A stretch of DNA of 64,000 nt. Source: Euphorbia lathyris (taxonomy: Eukaryota > Streptophyta > Magnoliopsida > Malpighiales > Euphorbiaceae). A model generated the notes under the pieces. That model had not been told where the DNA came from and made no database searches. It was given only the letters and a program-made list of their open reading frames with translations. Position numbers and translations under genes: made by a program. This document shows, one piece after another, positions 1 to 9,939 of the stretch; position 1 is the first letter of the stretch, and the number at the start of each line of letters is the position of its first letter. The DNA is taken from positions 1,183,001 through 1,247,000 of the forward strand of contig NC_088915.1 of the NCBI RefSeq assembly GCF_963576675.1, in the 5' to 3' direction.

Positions 1-60
1 ATTTCCAAAGTATGTGGGACGTAATTGATGTAGCAACCAGCCCGCAAGACATAGAAGAGG

Positions 61-530
61 CTCGACTATGCGGGGCGTGACACCAAAGACGCCATGCGTG
101 AAATACACCGATAAAACATTTCAAGTTCAGAAGCACTAATACGCGGGGCGTATTCGAAACTACGCGGGGCGTACCTCCCTACGCAAGGCATGACACCAAA
201 GACGCCACGCGTGAAACGCATCAATAAGACGCTTCAGGGTCAGGAACACAAATACACGGGGCGTACTTACTTCACGCGCGGCGTAAACCAATCATGTATA
301 AAAAACAGATCCAGGAGCATGCATACGCGGGGCGTGTACTCCTATACGCGGGGCGTATGCCAAACACGCAGGACGTGTACGAAGACATACATAGAAGATA
401 CACTCCAGGGGCTCGACTACGCGGGGCGCAACACCAAAGACACCATGCGTAGTCATCAACGATGATACACACCAGAGCCAGGAACATGACTACGCGGGGC
501 GTGACCAGGTACACGCAGGGCGTAAGCACT
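61..530. repeat. Array of short hyphenated palindromes, consensus TACGCGGGGCGTA
   Basis: About a dozen exact or one- or two-base variants of TACGC-GGG-GCGTA occur here, for example at 150-162, 171-183 and 345-357. The outer five bases are perfect reverse complements around GGG. Copies are separated irregularly by about 10-60 bp. A longer unit, with GACACCAAAGACGCC after the palindrome, recurs near 78, 190 and 430. The same motif reappears inside the 3' LTR at 3955-4285. The array is CpG-rich against an AT-rich background. No coding role is supported, and ORFs across it are accidental. Confidence 0.85.
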
Positions 531-760
531 CTTTTTCTGGGCATTTACAATTTTACTGGTCATTCGTACATTGTCTTTTCAAGTACTATAAAGGGTCGTC
601 AATAAACGAATAAATATGCCATAACCAAAAAAGAATATATGGAGGACTTAGCAAATGTTCAAATGGCAATCAACTCACAAAACAATGCCCATTCGTTCTA
701 CACAAATGAATGAAAGAATCAAAACAAAGATGGAAAGTACGGGCAACCCATGAACATGCC

Positions 761-1482
761 TCACGGAAACAAACAAAAGTCAGGCTTCGGGTATTTTGCC
801 CAAGATTCGCAAAGTTTAGAGGCAGCCTCTTTGTGTTGCTCACTCTGCCGGTGCCATGCCAACATTTCATCGTAATGATTGGCCAATCGATCTTTCTCAC
901 ATCCCAGCTCTTCCTCCATCCGTGGGAAACAAGCCCTAAACTCGGAGCTAGCTCTAACCATATCCTCCTTAAACGCTCGAGCCTCAGCCACCTCCTTCTC
1001 CAATGCCGCAAGCCGCTCCTCTACAGCTGTAATTTTGACTAACCGTTGCCGATCCGCTTCTTCAGCATCAACCAAAGCATTAAACTTCTTGCTGTAGGAC
1101 TCTAACTCTGCCATATTCGATCTAACTCGAGCTGCGAGACCTGCTGCCACATTTTTCTCGGTAACATAGGACTGGTAGCAAAATAATACGTGGTTCTTGG
1201 TGGATTTTAACGGCTCAGTCTTGAAGGGATGAACACACACACCCATCATGAGGTCAAAATCAATCATAGCTCTTTCAACACGAGTCGGAGTCCAAGAGTC
1301 AAGAAGAGAGGCGACAAGCTTACTGAGATTGGCACGAGCATCATTAAAGAATCGTCGATAGGCAGGGATGAGTCAGCTACGGTGTTAGGCGGTCCTTTCA
1401 GAAATGAAAAATCCAAACCAGCAAAAGGATTATCAGCCTTAAGGCCAACAGGAACCAATGGAGGACGCACTAGAGCTGATTC
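761..1482 (-). pseudogene. C-terminal exon of the antisense PMD gene, coiled-coil region, frameshifted
   Basis: A splice acceptor (AATGACAG, minus strand, AG at 1484-1483) follows a 94-bp GT-AG intron after the PMD exon. Joining in phase 0 gives ESALVRPPLVPVGLKADNPF and onward to about 1370. There the sensible reading moves to another frame (RRFFNDARANLSKLVASLL), preceded by a stop, so a small indel has broken the gene. The following 170 residues are rich in Glu, Lys, Ala and Leu with heptad-like spacing (NMAELESYSKKFNALVDAEE), predicting a coiled coil. PMD proteins commonly have charged coiled-coil tails. The end near 761 is simply the stop codon. Confidence 0.55.
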
Positions 1483-1543
1483 CTGTCATTTTCACAAAGG
1501 ACATTTCAAGCAATCAATATGACTCAAGCATCCCACACATAGT

Positions 1544-3280
1544 TCATAAAATCATGGAGTCACAAATCTTACAAACCTGAGACAATGGTGCAGCAATCAA
1601 TCGATTTAAAGAAGAGGCAGAAGGAAGATGTGTTCGTGCTGGAAGTTGCAATGGAGTCATGTCCACCTCAGCTGAGCTATCATCAAGAGATAGGGTTCTA
1701 ATCGAAGAAGTCACGTTCCAACGTGCCCCTAGTTGACCCAACGCTCCATCCTCAAAACCAAAGTACAGGGCTTCGTCAGAATCAATTCTCTCACCCGGTC
1801 TCACCGAAGGGCCTGCCGTGGTAGGTACCTGCCCTTCCCCATCCAACATGATTGCTTTGCCTTTGCCTTTTTCGTTTGTCTCAAGAGCATTCGGAACCAG
1901 AAGAGTCAAATTGTTATCCTTCCCCGAGCTACCGCTCGAATCTAAAAAAAAAAAAAAAAAAAGCTTGCCAACGGGTGGAACGCACTGCTGAAAAACGGTA
2001 TCCCACCAAGCATCAAATGAAGGTCGATCCGACCCAAGCAAAAGTGGTCCCTGATCATATCCCGCGTCTAGAACCGCAGCGGCTATATCTTCGTCACTAG
2101 CTCTGTGCCGCTGAGAAGAGGTAGGAAATGGGAGTGGCCCTGGAATAGCTTGGAAAAATCCTAATTGACGTGCCCAAAGGCAAGGTGCATACAAAGTCAG
2201 ACCAGGATTCGATGACCTTGAGGTTCTAGTTCGGTTCACCCCATGGTGTAACCGACGTGTTGCACACACCGTCATCCACCACTCAGTACCTTCATGGGGG
2301 GCAGCAGACAAGTAAGAAAGCGCCCAGGATGGTAGACATGAATTACTCTTATTCCAAAAGAGAAACAGCTCATTGTGAGGAGATGGCACTAAAGTACGAA
2401 GAAATCTCACGACCACACCAATAGCCAAACTCGAAGAGCTGTAGCAAAGTTCTACACCAAGATGATCTGAAACCCCCACTGATGAAACAGTAGCCAAATA
2501 AGGGAAGTAGACGAAGACCCACAGTTGTAATAACCACAAGCCACCCCGAGGTTTTACAAATGGTCTGCCCTCAACTGTAAGAGCTAGACGGTGGAAGGTC
2601 GAGGCTAACAACATAGTACCAAGAGCTAAACGACGGCCTGAAGCCAAAGCCTTAGCAATAATCAATATTTCAGCGGTAGGCCTAAGATCCAACGGCTCAA
2701 AAATGTAATTACTAAGCATCATCCATAGGAAATGCACGTGATCCTCATCATCCAACTCCACCTTATCCAATTTCTTCTTAATTATTTTGGCATACGTCCC
2801 AGCCTCTTTAGATAAGATGGCTTGCACTCCAGGGAATGCATGGGTATCTATACAACTTGGGACTTCCTCTCCAATGATAGGCAACCCCGTCAAAGCAACC
2901 ACATCACGTAAAGTGATAGACATCGGACCCAGCGGGAGAATCAATGAATTGCATAACAGTGACCAAAAATTCAAAACTCCTTCAAGCACGTTCACACAAG
3001 GAGTAATTTCATGACGAGTTAAACGAACGAAATTCCTGATGCCAACCTGATCCCAAACACTTGCATACCTCAGTTCTAAGCGATCCACAAGATCATTCCA
3101 CCCAGTGTAGCAACGAGGGAATACCAGACCTTTCCTATTCGCAGGAAATTGATAAGTTTCCCTATGGAGGGCCAATTCGGTAGCGCTACTCATGGGATAA
3201 GGGGGCAAAGGTGAGCTATTCATAGCAACAGGGCTGATGGTAAGGACACTATCCTGAAAACGAAGTGCAGACACAATCAA
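1544..3280 (-). CDS. Plant mobile domain (PMD) protein, main exon, antisense in the Gypsy element
   Basis: The reading frame is open for 578 codons. It matches the plant mobile domain (aminotransferase-like) family: LVFPRCYTGWNDLVDRLELR, then the hallmark block MSITLRDVVALTGLPIIGEE, then a helical region with DHVHFLWMMLSNYIF. The real exon probably runs 3253-1577: an acceptor (CGTTTTCAG) lies at 3255-3254 and a donor (CAG then GTTTGT) at 1577-1576, and both joins keep frame. A possible upstream exon ends at 3336 with donor GAG then GTAATT. PMD proteins act in gene silencing and developmental control in plants, and PMD ORFs are often carried by transposons. A role for this copy is not shown. 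It lies antisense to the host element. Confidence 0.75.
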   Translation of the reverse strand: MIVSALRFQDSVLTISPVAMNSSPLPPYPMSSATELALHRETYQFPANRKGLVFPRCYTGWNDLVDRLELRYASVWDQVGIRNFVRLTRHEITPCVNVLEGVLNFWSLLCNSLILPLGPMSITLRDVVALTGLPIIGEEVPSCIDTHAFPGVQAILSKEAGTYAKIIKKKLDKVELDDEDHVHFLWMMLSNYIFEPLDLRPTAEILIIAKALASGRRLALGTMLLASTFHRLALTVEGRPFVKPRGGLWLLQLWVFVYFPYLATVSSVGVSDHLGVELCYSSSSLAIGVVVRFLRTLVPSPHNELFLFWNKSNSCLPSWALSYLSAAPHEGTEWWMTVCATRRLHHGVNRTRTSRSSNPGLTLYAPCLWARQLGFFQAIPGPLPFPTSSQRHRASDEDIAAAVLDAGYDQGPLLLGSDRPSFDAWWDTVFQQCVPPVGKLFFFFFLDSSGSSGKDNNLTLLVPNALETNEKGKGKAIMLDGEGQVPTTAGPSVRPGERIDSDEALYFGFEDGALGQLGARWNVTSSIRTLSLDDSSAEVDMTPLQLPARTHLPSASSLNRLIAAPLSQVCKICDSMIL

Positions 3281-3823
3281 TCAAAACCTAGGGATACTAC
3301 CTTCAAATACATGATCATGAAATTATGAAAATTACCTCCTGCAAGCCAAGGGTTATGCCTAGGCGAGAATCAGCGCGAATGGTGTCAGAATACGAGTTCG
3401 CAGCTGTGACAGACAGATGCAAATTTCAGCAATACAATTCCATCTCCATGTAATAATTCTAAAATTCTTATGTTTTTATTCCAATTCAATCTATTTTCTC
3501 ATAAAAGCAAAAAAAAAAATATCAAAAAGAAAGAAATAAAGAAGAAAAATAGATTGCATACCCATGCTTGACAGACTGATGGCTTGATTCTGAGTGTCCT
3601 TGAGCTTGGGGAAAAGAAAATGGCAAAAAAAAAAGATAGCAAAAAAAAAAAAAGAAAAGAGTTGTAAATGGTTTAAGATAGAGAGTTCCAATTCAAATTT
3701 TTTTAAAAAAAATCCTGCAGGATTCTTTTATCCATTATCTTTAAAAAGAAAAAAAGTAGTTAATAAAAACTTCTTTTGTACATAAAATTTTACTAATTCA
3801 TTTATGCACAAAAGAGGGGCAAT
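3281..3823. other. AT-rich internal end of the Gypsy element with polypurine tract
   Basis: Mostly A-rich and T-rich low-complexity sequence. It contains the likely upstream PMD exon (about 3336-3410, minus strand) and ends in AAAAGAGGGGCAAT at about 3810-3823, a polypurine tract directly before the LTR start. No other gene is seen. Confidence 0.6.
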
Positions 3824-3954
3824 TGTTAGCCCAGAAAAATAAAATAATTATTTTTATGTATATAAATGCTTAGATTATGTTTTTAGGATATAGTTTATAT
3901 TTTCTAGAAATAATACACCTATAAGCTAATCTTCAACCCGTGGGAAAATCCGGC

Positions 3955-4285
3955 ACCACACGGGGCGTGTCCTCAATACGCAGCGCGTAAACAAGGCGTC
4001 CGGAGAAATCAACGTCAAAACGCAAACACGCAGCGCGCCCTTCACCTTACGCGGGGCGTACTCTCTCACGCGGGACGTATTTGGCAATACACCGTGCGTA
4101 AGATGCATTCGCGGAGCATGCCAAGATCAGAGGCTTGAAGACGCGGGGCGTATCTACAAGACGCGGGGCGTAATCCTTCACGCAGGACGCGACACCAGAG
4201 ACGCCACGCGTGAAAACCATCAATGAAACGCACTAGGCCTAATGTCCGCCAACACGCAGGGCGTAGCAGAGCATACACGGGGCGT
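3955..4285. repeat. Palindrome array inside the LTR U3, same motif as 61-530
   Basis: Variants of TACGCGGGGCGTA occur near 3958, 3976, 4023, 4048, 4066, 4140, 4160, 4178, 4251 and 4273. The companion string GACGCCACGCGTGAAA also recurs (about 4200). The array ends about 140 bp upstream of the LTR TATA box, where enhancer-like U3 repeats are expected. Confidence 0.8.
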
Positions 4286-4425
4286 GTCGTCTCGTCCAGA
4301 AGCAGTTAACGGCAGTTTGAGGAGGTTAAGTTAGTTAATTAGAGTTAGTTGGGTTTGGTTAAGATAGTTGGTGATTATTTACCAAAATACCACTGATTAT
4401 TTACCAAAATGCCACTCTAAAAAAC

Positions 4426-4433
4426 TATAAATA
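4426..4433 (+). promoter_or_regulatory. TATA box of the Gypsy LTR
   Basis: TATAAATA in a C-rich context (ACTATAAATAGACCCC), followed by a CT-rich leader typical of plant LTR transcription starts. Confidence 0.65.
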
Positions 4434-4756
4434 GACCCCCTCCCCTTCCTTATTTTTCACACTCAACATAAACACAATCCCCTTCCTAAGGTCCCTTTCA
4501 ATTCTCTCTAGTTTCTAGTTCTTAGTTTTCAAGTTCTTAGCTCCTAAGTTCTTTAATTTCTTCAAGTTCTTCAAGTTCTTCAAGTTTTTCCTTTTCGTTC
4601 TTCGCTTTTTCTTAGCTTTGATCCCTTTTTTAAGCTCTCTTTCGCTCCAATTCAAGTTCCAATAGTCTTTCTTTTAAGTTTCTCAATTCAATTTAGCATT
4701 CCTAAGCTGTTACTCTGCTCAATTTTCAATTAGAATTTCATTTCTGAATTAATTTT

Positions 4757-5110
4757 CCAGATTCATCCAATTGTTTTCGAAGCCCGATTCCGTCCATTTT
4801 AAATCATTATTTGCTTTCAATCCCTTCGACAAAGTTGTTCCTGACGTCTTGAATTTCAATCTAGTGTTTTTAATTTCCCGATTCCGTACCCAGAAACTAT
4901 AGTTACATGCTGACCTTTCCAGCCCAAATTCTTTTAGTTACTCTGCCCAGATTTTTCCAGATTCGTCCAGTCATTTTCAATTCTCAATTTCGTCCATTTC
5001 CAATTCGTTTTAGCTTTCGATCCCTTATACAAAGTTGTTCTTGACATTCTGAAGTTCAATTTACACTATTTACTCGTCCAATTCCGCATTCTTAAGCACT
5101 CAAACCAAGC
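4757..5110 (+). repeat. Imperfect tandem duplication, period about 210 bp, in the LTR
   Basis: CCAGATTCATCCAATTG at 4757 and CCAGATTCGTCCAGTCA at 4967 start two divergent copies. Each continues through a CGTCCATTT block, a GATCCCTT or AATCCCTT block, and ACAAAGTTGTTC. A small TTCTTCAAG microsatellite lies just upstream at 4561-4585. Confidence 0.65.
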
Positions 5111-5742
5111 TCCCGAAATTAATGTTTAAATCTGCCCCATTTGCCTACCAACGTTTTGCCATTGCACCAAGCACATATCGTACGGGCCCGACCGATTGCA
5201 GCTCTCCAAAGACCTCACACCGACGCCAAGATTCAACATCAATCCGAGATAGCTATTGTGGCTCCGAGTTTGTTGTTGAATTCCAATTTATTCTTATTGC
5301 ATTTCAATTCCTTGTATTTGATTTGCTATTCCTTTTCAATTGAATCAGCTATATGTTTAGTATAGAAGTTTTTCAATTGTAATTCATTTCCAATTTCATG
5401 TTTCAAACAATTATTCAATCAATAAAATATCGATTTTTCACTAAATCTTGTGTCAATTTCGCACTTTAAATTCCTTTCTTTTCTCGTCCTCAATTTACCC
5501 GCATTAGCTTAAATAAAACAATTTATCTAGCAAAGTTTCTATAACGGCGCTAGAGACCCAAGAGGGACTTTTTCAATCCTTGCGTCCCTCGTCAATGTTT
5601 TTCGTTTAGAATTTAAGTTTTGGCGCGCAAATCCATAAACTTAACCCACTTTAATAATTGAGAAATAATTTCTCTGGCACGCCCGCACCCTAACCACACG
5701 TGACAAGGTTGAAATTAGCATATTCGCAAAATAAATCTAACA

Positions 5743-7020
5743 GATACTAACCAAATCTTTGAGATGCTTGAGCTCATTCAGAAGCTGGGTGACAGATGAC
5801 AACTCTTGTGACTCAGCATGTGCAGTCCCAGCAGCATCGGCATGAGATGAATTTATATCCTGAAGGAGATGTTGAGCCGAGTCGATGATGCGACGCCCGG
5901 ACTCAGTGGCATTAAGATAGGCAAATTGTGCCTCAGGATGAACCTCAGTGGCCGGAGTTCGAGTTTCATTTGATTTAGGAGGTGTTTGATGCACTCCTTT
6001 AGATGAGGTGCCAGCTTGGTCAGCAACTGGTTTTTGGTAGGAATGATTAGCAGGAGCTGACTGCTCAATGTTCTGTTGAATCAGATGGGAAGGAGGTGGA
6101 TCGGCAAAAAGAATTACCTGCTCATCATTGTCTTGAGTTGAAGTAGGAGAAGGAACCTTGGGCTGAGTGGGATTTTCCTTAGTTTGCTCTTCGTTTGGAG
6201 CAGTTAGGACTTCGAGTGTTTGCTCGGTTTGGTTTGGATTTTCTAGAGTCTTGGCGTGTTGCTCGGTATGAGTAACAGAGGCTTGATTTTCCTATATGAA
6301 AGGCTCAGCATAGGATGAGAAAAGGGTAAAATGAGTGGCAGTAAGGTCTGTGATTTCATCCATTGGAGACGAGTCATCCAGATGAAGAACTGCTCGAAGT
6401 TTGAGGCAGATGATGCTGAGTTGAACTTCGGAAAAATGAAGTTGGTCAGTATGTAGTGTGCCATCTTCTGGTTTTGCCCCATGCACGTGCTGGGTATCTC
6501 CCCTTTGTGTCCCTCTGGTTTACAGAATTCAACTACATGATCCAGCTTTTCCTTTGTGGTTCGAAATTCCTTTCCGGTGTTTGGAAGATTTAGCAATTTA
6601 GCTAGATAGGATGGGGTAATGGTAATTTTATTACCCTCAACGTGACTAACAAGGTGGTCAGCATCACTACCATCAACACATAGGTTGGAGTAGAACTCAC
6701 ATACCAATCTGGGGTAGGCTTTTCCCGGAAGTGAAAAGAGTCCACTCCATCCATTTTTCGTAATCCATTCGCAAAATGGTTGCTCATGTGTTATGAAGCT
6801 GGGAGAGAACCATCTACATCGAAGGACTTCATGATTCTTCATATTTGGGTACACTTTGAGAAAGAATCTTTCACTTGTCTTTACAGCCTTTTTCTTTTTC
6901 GTTGAAGAGCTCGCTAGGTCGGTTTGAGGGTTTTGTTTTGGACTGAGGTCGTGCTGGCTTGGCTGAGGTGGAGATTTGGGACTTTCATCGGTGTGATGTT
7001 TGCCGGAATCGCCACCGAAG
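5743..7020 (-). pseudogene. Fragment of a SIRE-type accessory ORF (plant transposon domain)
   Basis: Minus-strand frames match the accessory ORF of the SIRE element at 21655-24486. SFITHEQPFCEWITKNGWSG parallels HFVQNEQPFAEWISKNEWPG, and LNATESGRRIIDSAQHLLQD parallels RDATESGKKLIDSVQALIHD. The N-terminal domain (about 6930-6370) is cut after FEQFFIW by a deletion. A Ser/Thr/Pro/Gln-rich linker follows, then the start of the coiled-coil part. Both ends are transposon insertion edges: the Gypsy LTR at 5742 and a Copia LTR at 7021. It is a broken relic of a second, reversed SIRE copy. Confidence 0.8.
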
Positions 7021-8811
7021 TGTTGGGGTTTAGTGTCCTATAGACAATTGTTCTAGGATACAAACTTAATGTAAATGAATTGTTCTTTATATCATTTGTT
7101 TTAATGAGATATATGTTTTATAACTATATAAAGGCAATCCTTTTTAAGCACTAAATAAAGTCTAATAAAAGTAAATCCGTAAGTTTATTTAAAGTGATTA
7201 TAAAGTGTTCATACAAGCATGAAGTGAGACAAAACTTTATAATAAATTGATAAACTTAAAACCACCCCAAGTCAAGTGATATGTTTGGGATTGATATATC
7301 ATTATTGAGACTTGTATGTAACAATGTCTTCTGTCCGACAGAAAGCTGATCTCACAAGCTTCATATATACAGATATCTGGACAGTTACATAGATCCGATG
7401 AAAAGTTGTTCATTAGGAATGGGGATCCGATTTGAGATAACAGGATGGGTAGATTCATCCTTGTCACATGTTCATGTCATTGGTATTAATAGGTATAACT
7501 AATCCTCAGACTCAAAGGAATATTAATTGGTATTCTGGATTACGGAATGTGACGCTTTGACTCTGGTGTAACACGATCCTTAACAGGGATGACTCTGGGG
7601 TGTGAACAGTAGACGTTGGGTATCACAGGAAGTGATTGCGGGATCGTTATATATTGGATTAAGCATTTATCACTCCCGATAAATGGGAGATACATCCAAG
7701 GATCGCTTGTGGAAGACTCGACTCTAAATCCTTGCAAGGTGATAGCTTAAGACTTGAAATACAGATTTCAATTAACCTATCTATTTGAGTTGACTCGGCC
7801 TGTACAAGTAAAACGAACGTCTCACTATATGTGACTTGACATCATCCGTAGTCATAAGATTCAGTTCAAGGATGTAGTTGATAAAGGATCGAATTATACT
7901 GTAACTAATACGGAAAGGTTAACGACAGAATCAACCTGTCTTCTTATGGCTCTGGGGGAATGATTACGGACTTGCCAATCACATACTCTATACATCATTC
8001 CATTATGCAAAGATTAAATATAATTCTTAGAAAATTAATTTAATAACGTTGCATACGGCTAGAAGCAATAAGAACCTAATGGGTCACATATAAGACTTGG
8101 AACCTAAAAGAGAGATAAATGTTAATTAATTGATGGAAGCCCAATTGAGCCCAATAAGGCCCATGGACCAAGGGGGGGGGTCGAAATTCATGTAGTTAAA
8201 TACATGAATAATTAATTTGATTTTGTTAATCCTAATTAGATTAGGATTATGAATTAAATTAATTAAGAGATATATAAGTTAGGAGTTTTAATTAGATTAT
8301 AATACTCCTATTATTATCCAATTAAAATCAAAATAATTGGAACGTGCATAATTAAAGTTTTGTATAGTTATATTAATCTAAAAATTAATATAAAAGATAC
8401 GAAACTATTATAAGTAAAATTGGATGAAAGTTAATTTGATAAGTTAATGTGATTAACATAAATATTACATAAGATAGTTATGTAATCAACCAATTAAATT
8501 TATTTAATTGAGTTTGTGCATGTTTGGAGTTATGGACACATTTGGACCCTCTTTTAGTCTTTTGGTATTTTTGAAATAGGGCCTGCGAGTCCTGCCTTTC
8601 TACTATCTATTGTAATTTCTCCTCTCATCTGATTCCCTTCAATTCAATTGAAGTTTTCTTTAGTAGTATAGAAATTAATATGTAATTTCAAGGCACCATG
8701 GAGAAGACGGAGGACCTAAAGAGAAATATGTAATAGTTAGTATTTCCTTAGGTTTGCCCTTTTATTCCGTCTCTGGCTCGACAGAATAATTTAGATGATA
8801 TGTCCATAACA
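7021..8811 (+). repeat. 5' LTR of Copia 2
   Basis: The start is fixed by comparison with the copy at 12308. The end at about 8811 (CCATAACA) is inferred from the terminal CA, since no clear primer-binding site follows; CCAATG occurs but the usual TGGTATCAGAGC is not intact. An eight-base G run lies at about 8171. Small reading frames inside it are also present in the 3' LTR and are not genes. Confidence 0.65.
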
Positions 8812-9475
8812 CCAATGTATGTGAATGTATGTGTCTGATGTATGCTAAAGAAAATCAAGACTAAGTTAGATTATGAGACCTAAAATAAAATCCCTCATTA
8901 AAAAGTTAAGTAAATAAACAAGTTATTAAAATCGGTTGCCCCTCCCTAATATTATAATTCAGTCGGCAGTGCTGGGGGCCTTTGGGTTGTTGAGCAAACT
9001 CAAGATCGGGGTCCTTTCGGTAACACCTGAATTATCGAAAATTACTTTTCATGAATATGGGTAATACTTAAATTAGATTATGATAATTGGATGAGCAAAC
9101 TCATGTTGTCATAAACTAATGGGCAAGATGGTTGGGATTAATGTGAATAGCATATTAGTTACTAATGTGGTTAGTAACCCAATAACCTAGGAATCACATT
9201 AAAGATGTGATTGATTACATGAATCTACCTAGCGAATGAGACTAGCTTGTTGAGAAAACTCAAGGCGAAATCTCAGGAGTTACGATCCTAGCTCACTAAA
9301 GGATTTGTGAAATTCTTCGAATTAATATGGAGGGCTATTAATTTGGTAAAATAGTGGGAGCAATCTAAAATAAACTAAAAGGCCTATAATTTTAGATTGA
9401 TACATTTTAAGCAAATGAATGACATACGTTTACTCTTTCTCACTCTCAGGTTTAATTAAACGCACTCTTAAAATC
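8812..9475 (+). other. Leader of Copia 2
   Basis: Untranslated leader between the 5' LTR and gag. It contains three related phrases, TTGTTGAGCAAACTCAAG near 8990, GGATGAGCAAACTCATG near 9089 and TTGTTGAGAAAACTCAAG near 9248. Each is a partial inverted repeat (GAG...CTC). No gene is seen. Confidence 0.5.
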
Positions 9476-9939
9476 ATGACTAACACCAATCTGCAAAACA
9501 TTCTTACCGATAACAAATTGAATGGTTCAAACTTCACCGACTAGTATCGCAACCTCAAAATTGTTTTGAAGTTCGAGAGGAAAGGGTATGTACTTGATAC
9601 ACCGATACCTCCTACCCAACGGATGATGCTCCCTACCAAGAATTTTATGCTTACTTGAAGCATAAATCTGATGACGATCAAACGGGAGACATCATACTTG
9701 CATCTTTGACACCGGAAGTCAAAAGGCAACTACATTCAGATATGGATGCCTATTCCATGGTCAAGCACCTAAAAGAGTTATTTGTGAATGAAACTCGGTG
9801 CGAGCGCTTCGAAATAACAAAGGAGTTATATAAAAGAAAGATGCAGGTGGGCACATCTGTAATGGCGCATTGTGCCAAGATGATCAGCCTTATCACCAAG
9901 TTTTCTAGTATTGGAGATGCGATGGTTACATCTACTTGA
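9476..9939 (+). pseudogene. gag remnant of Copia 2
   Basis: The ATG at 9476 opens a Copia gag-like frame (MTNTNLQNILTDNKLNGSNF). It hits TAG at 9542 and then needs a frame change near 9610-9640 to continue as the UBN2-type gag region (SLTPEVKRQLHSDMDAYSMV, then MQVGTSVMAHCAKMISLI). The frame is fused at about 9917 to mid-integrase sequence, and the zinc knuckle is absent. gag would form the virus-like particle, but this copy cannot. Confidence 0.7.

Larger units (their letters stand above)
1..5742 (+). mobile_element. 3' portion of a Ty3/Gypsy LTR retrotransposon, probably Tat/Ogre-like, with antisense PMD gene
   Basis: What is seen: a purine tract and a long LTR at 3824-5742 close the element on the right. 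To the left lies a non-gag-pol internal region with a palindrome array and a minus-strand plant-mobile-domain gene. The LTR TATA box points right and the purine tract lies just left of the LTR start, so the element is plus-strand and this is its 3' LTR. gag, pol and the 5' LTR would lie left of the window. Extra antisense ORFs and tandem repeats between pol and the 3' LTR are known in Tat/Ogre elements, which is the reason for that assignment. No polymerase is visible, so the lineage is inferred. Confidence 0.6.
3824..5742 (+). repeat. 3' LTR (1919 bp) of the Gypsy element
   Basis: It begins TGTTAG and ends CTAACA, a perfect 6-bp terminal inverted repeat, and a polypurine tract lies immediately outside the left end. 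A TATA box lies at 4426-4433 and a polyadenylation signal AATAAA at about 5421. The right end abuts a reading frame homologous to SIRE accessory ORFs, so the element inserted into that sequence. The duplicated 5-mer should be GATAC (5743-5747), but the other copy is outside the window. The lack of a second LTR in the window limits confidence in the left edge. Confidence 0.7.

Noticed and set aside
61..530. Possible CRISPR or satellite array
   Set aside because: The repeats are too short and irregularly spaced for CRISPR, the genome is a plant's, and copy number is too low for a true satellite.
1..5742. 61-530 and 3955-4285 as the two LTRs of a short element
   Set aside because: Only the palindrome motif is shared; sequences flanking the arrays are unrelated, and a 1919-bp LTR explains the right array.
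7237..7737. Minus-strand ORFs in the Copia 2 LTR, mirrored at 12524-13024
   Set aside because: Non-coding LTR sequence; conserved only because the LTRs are recent duplicates.
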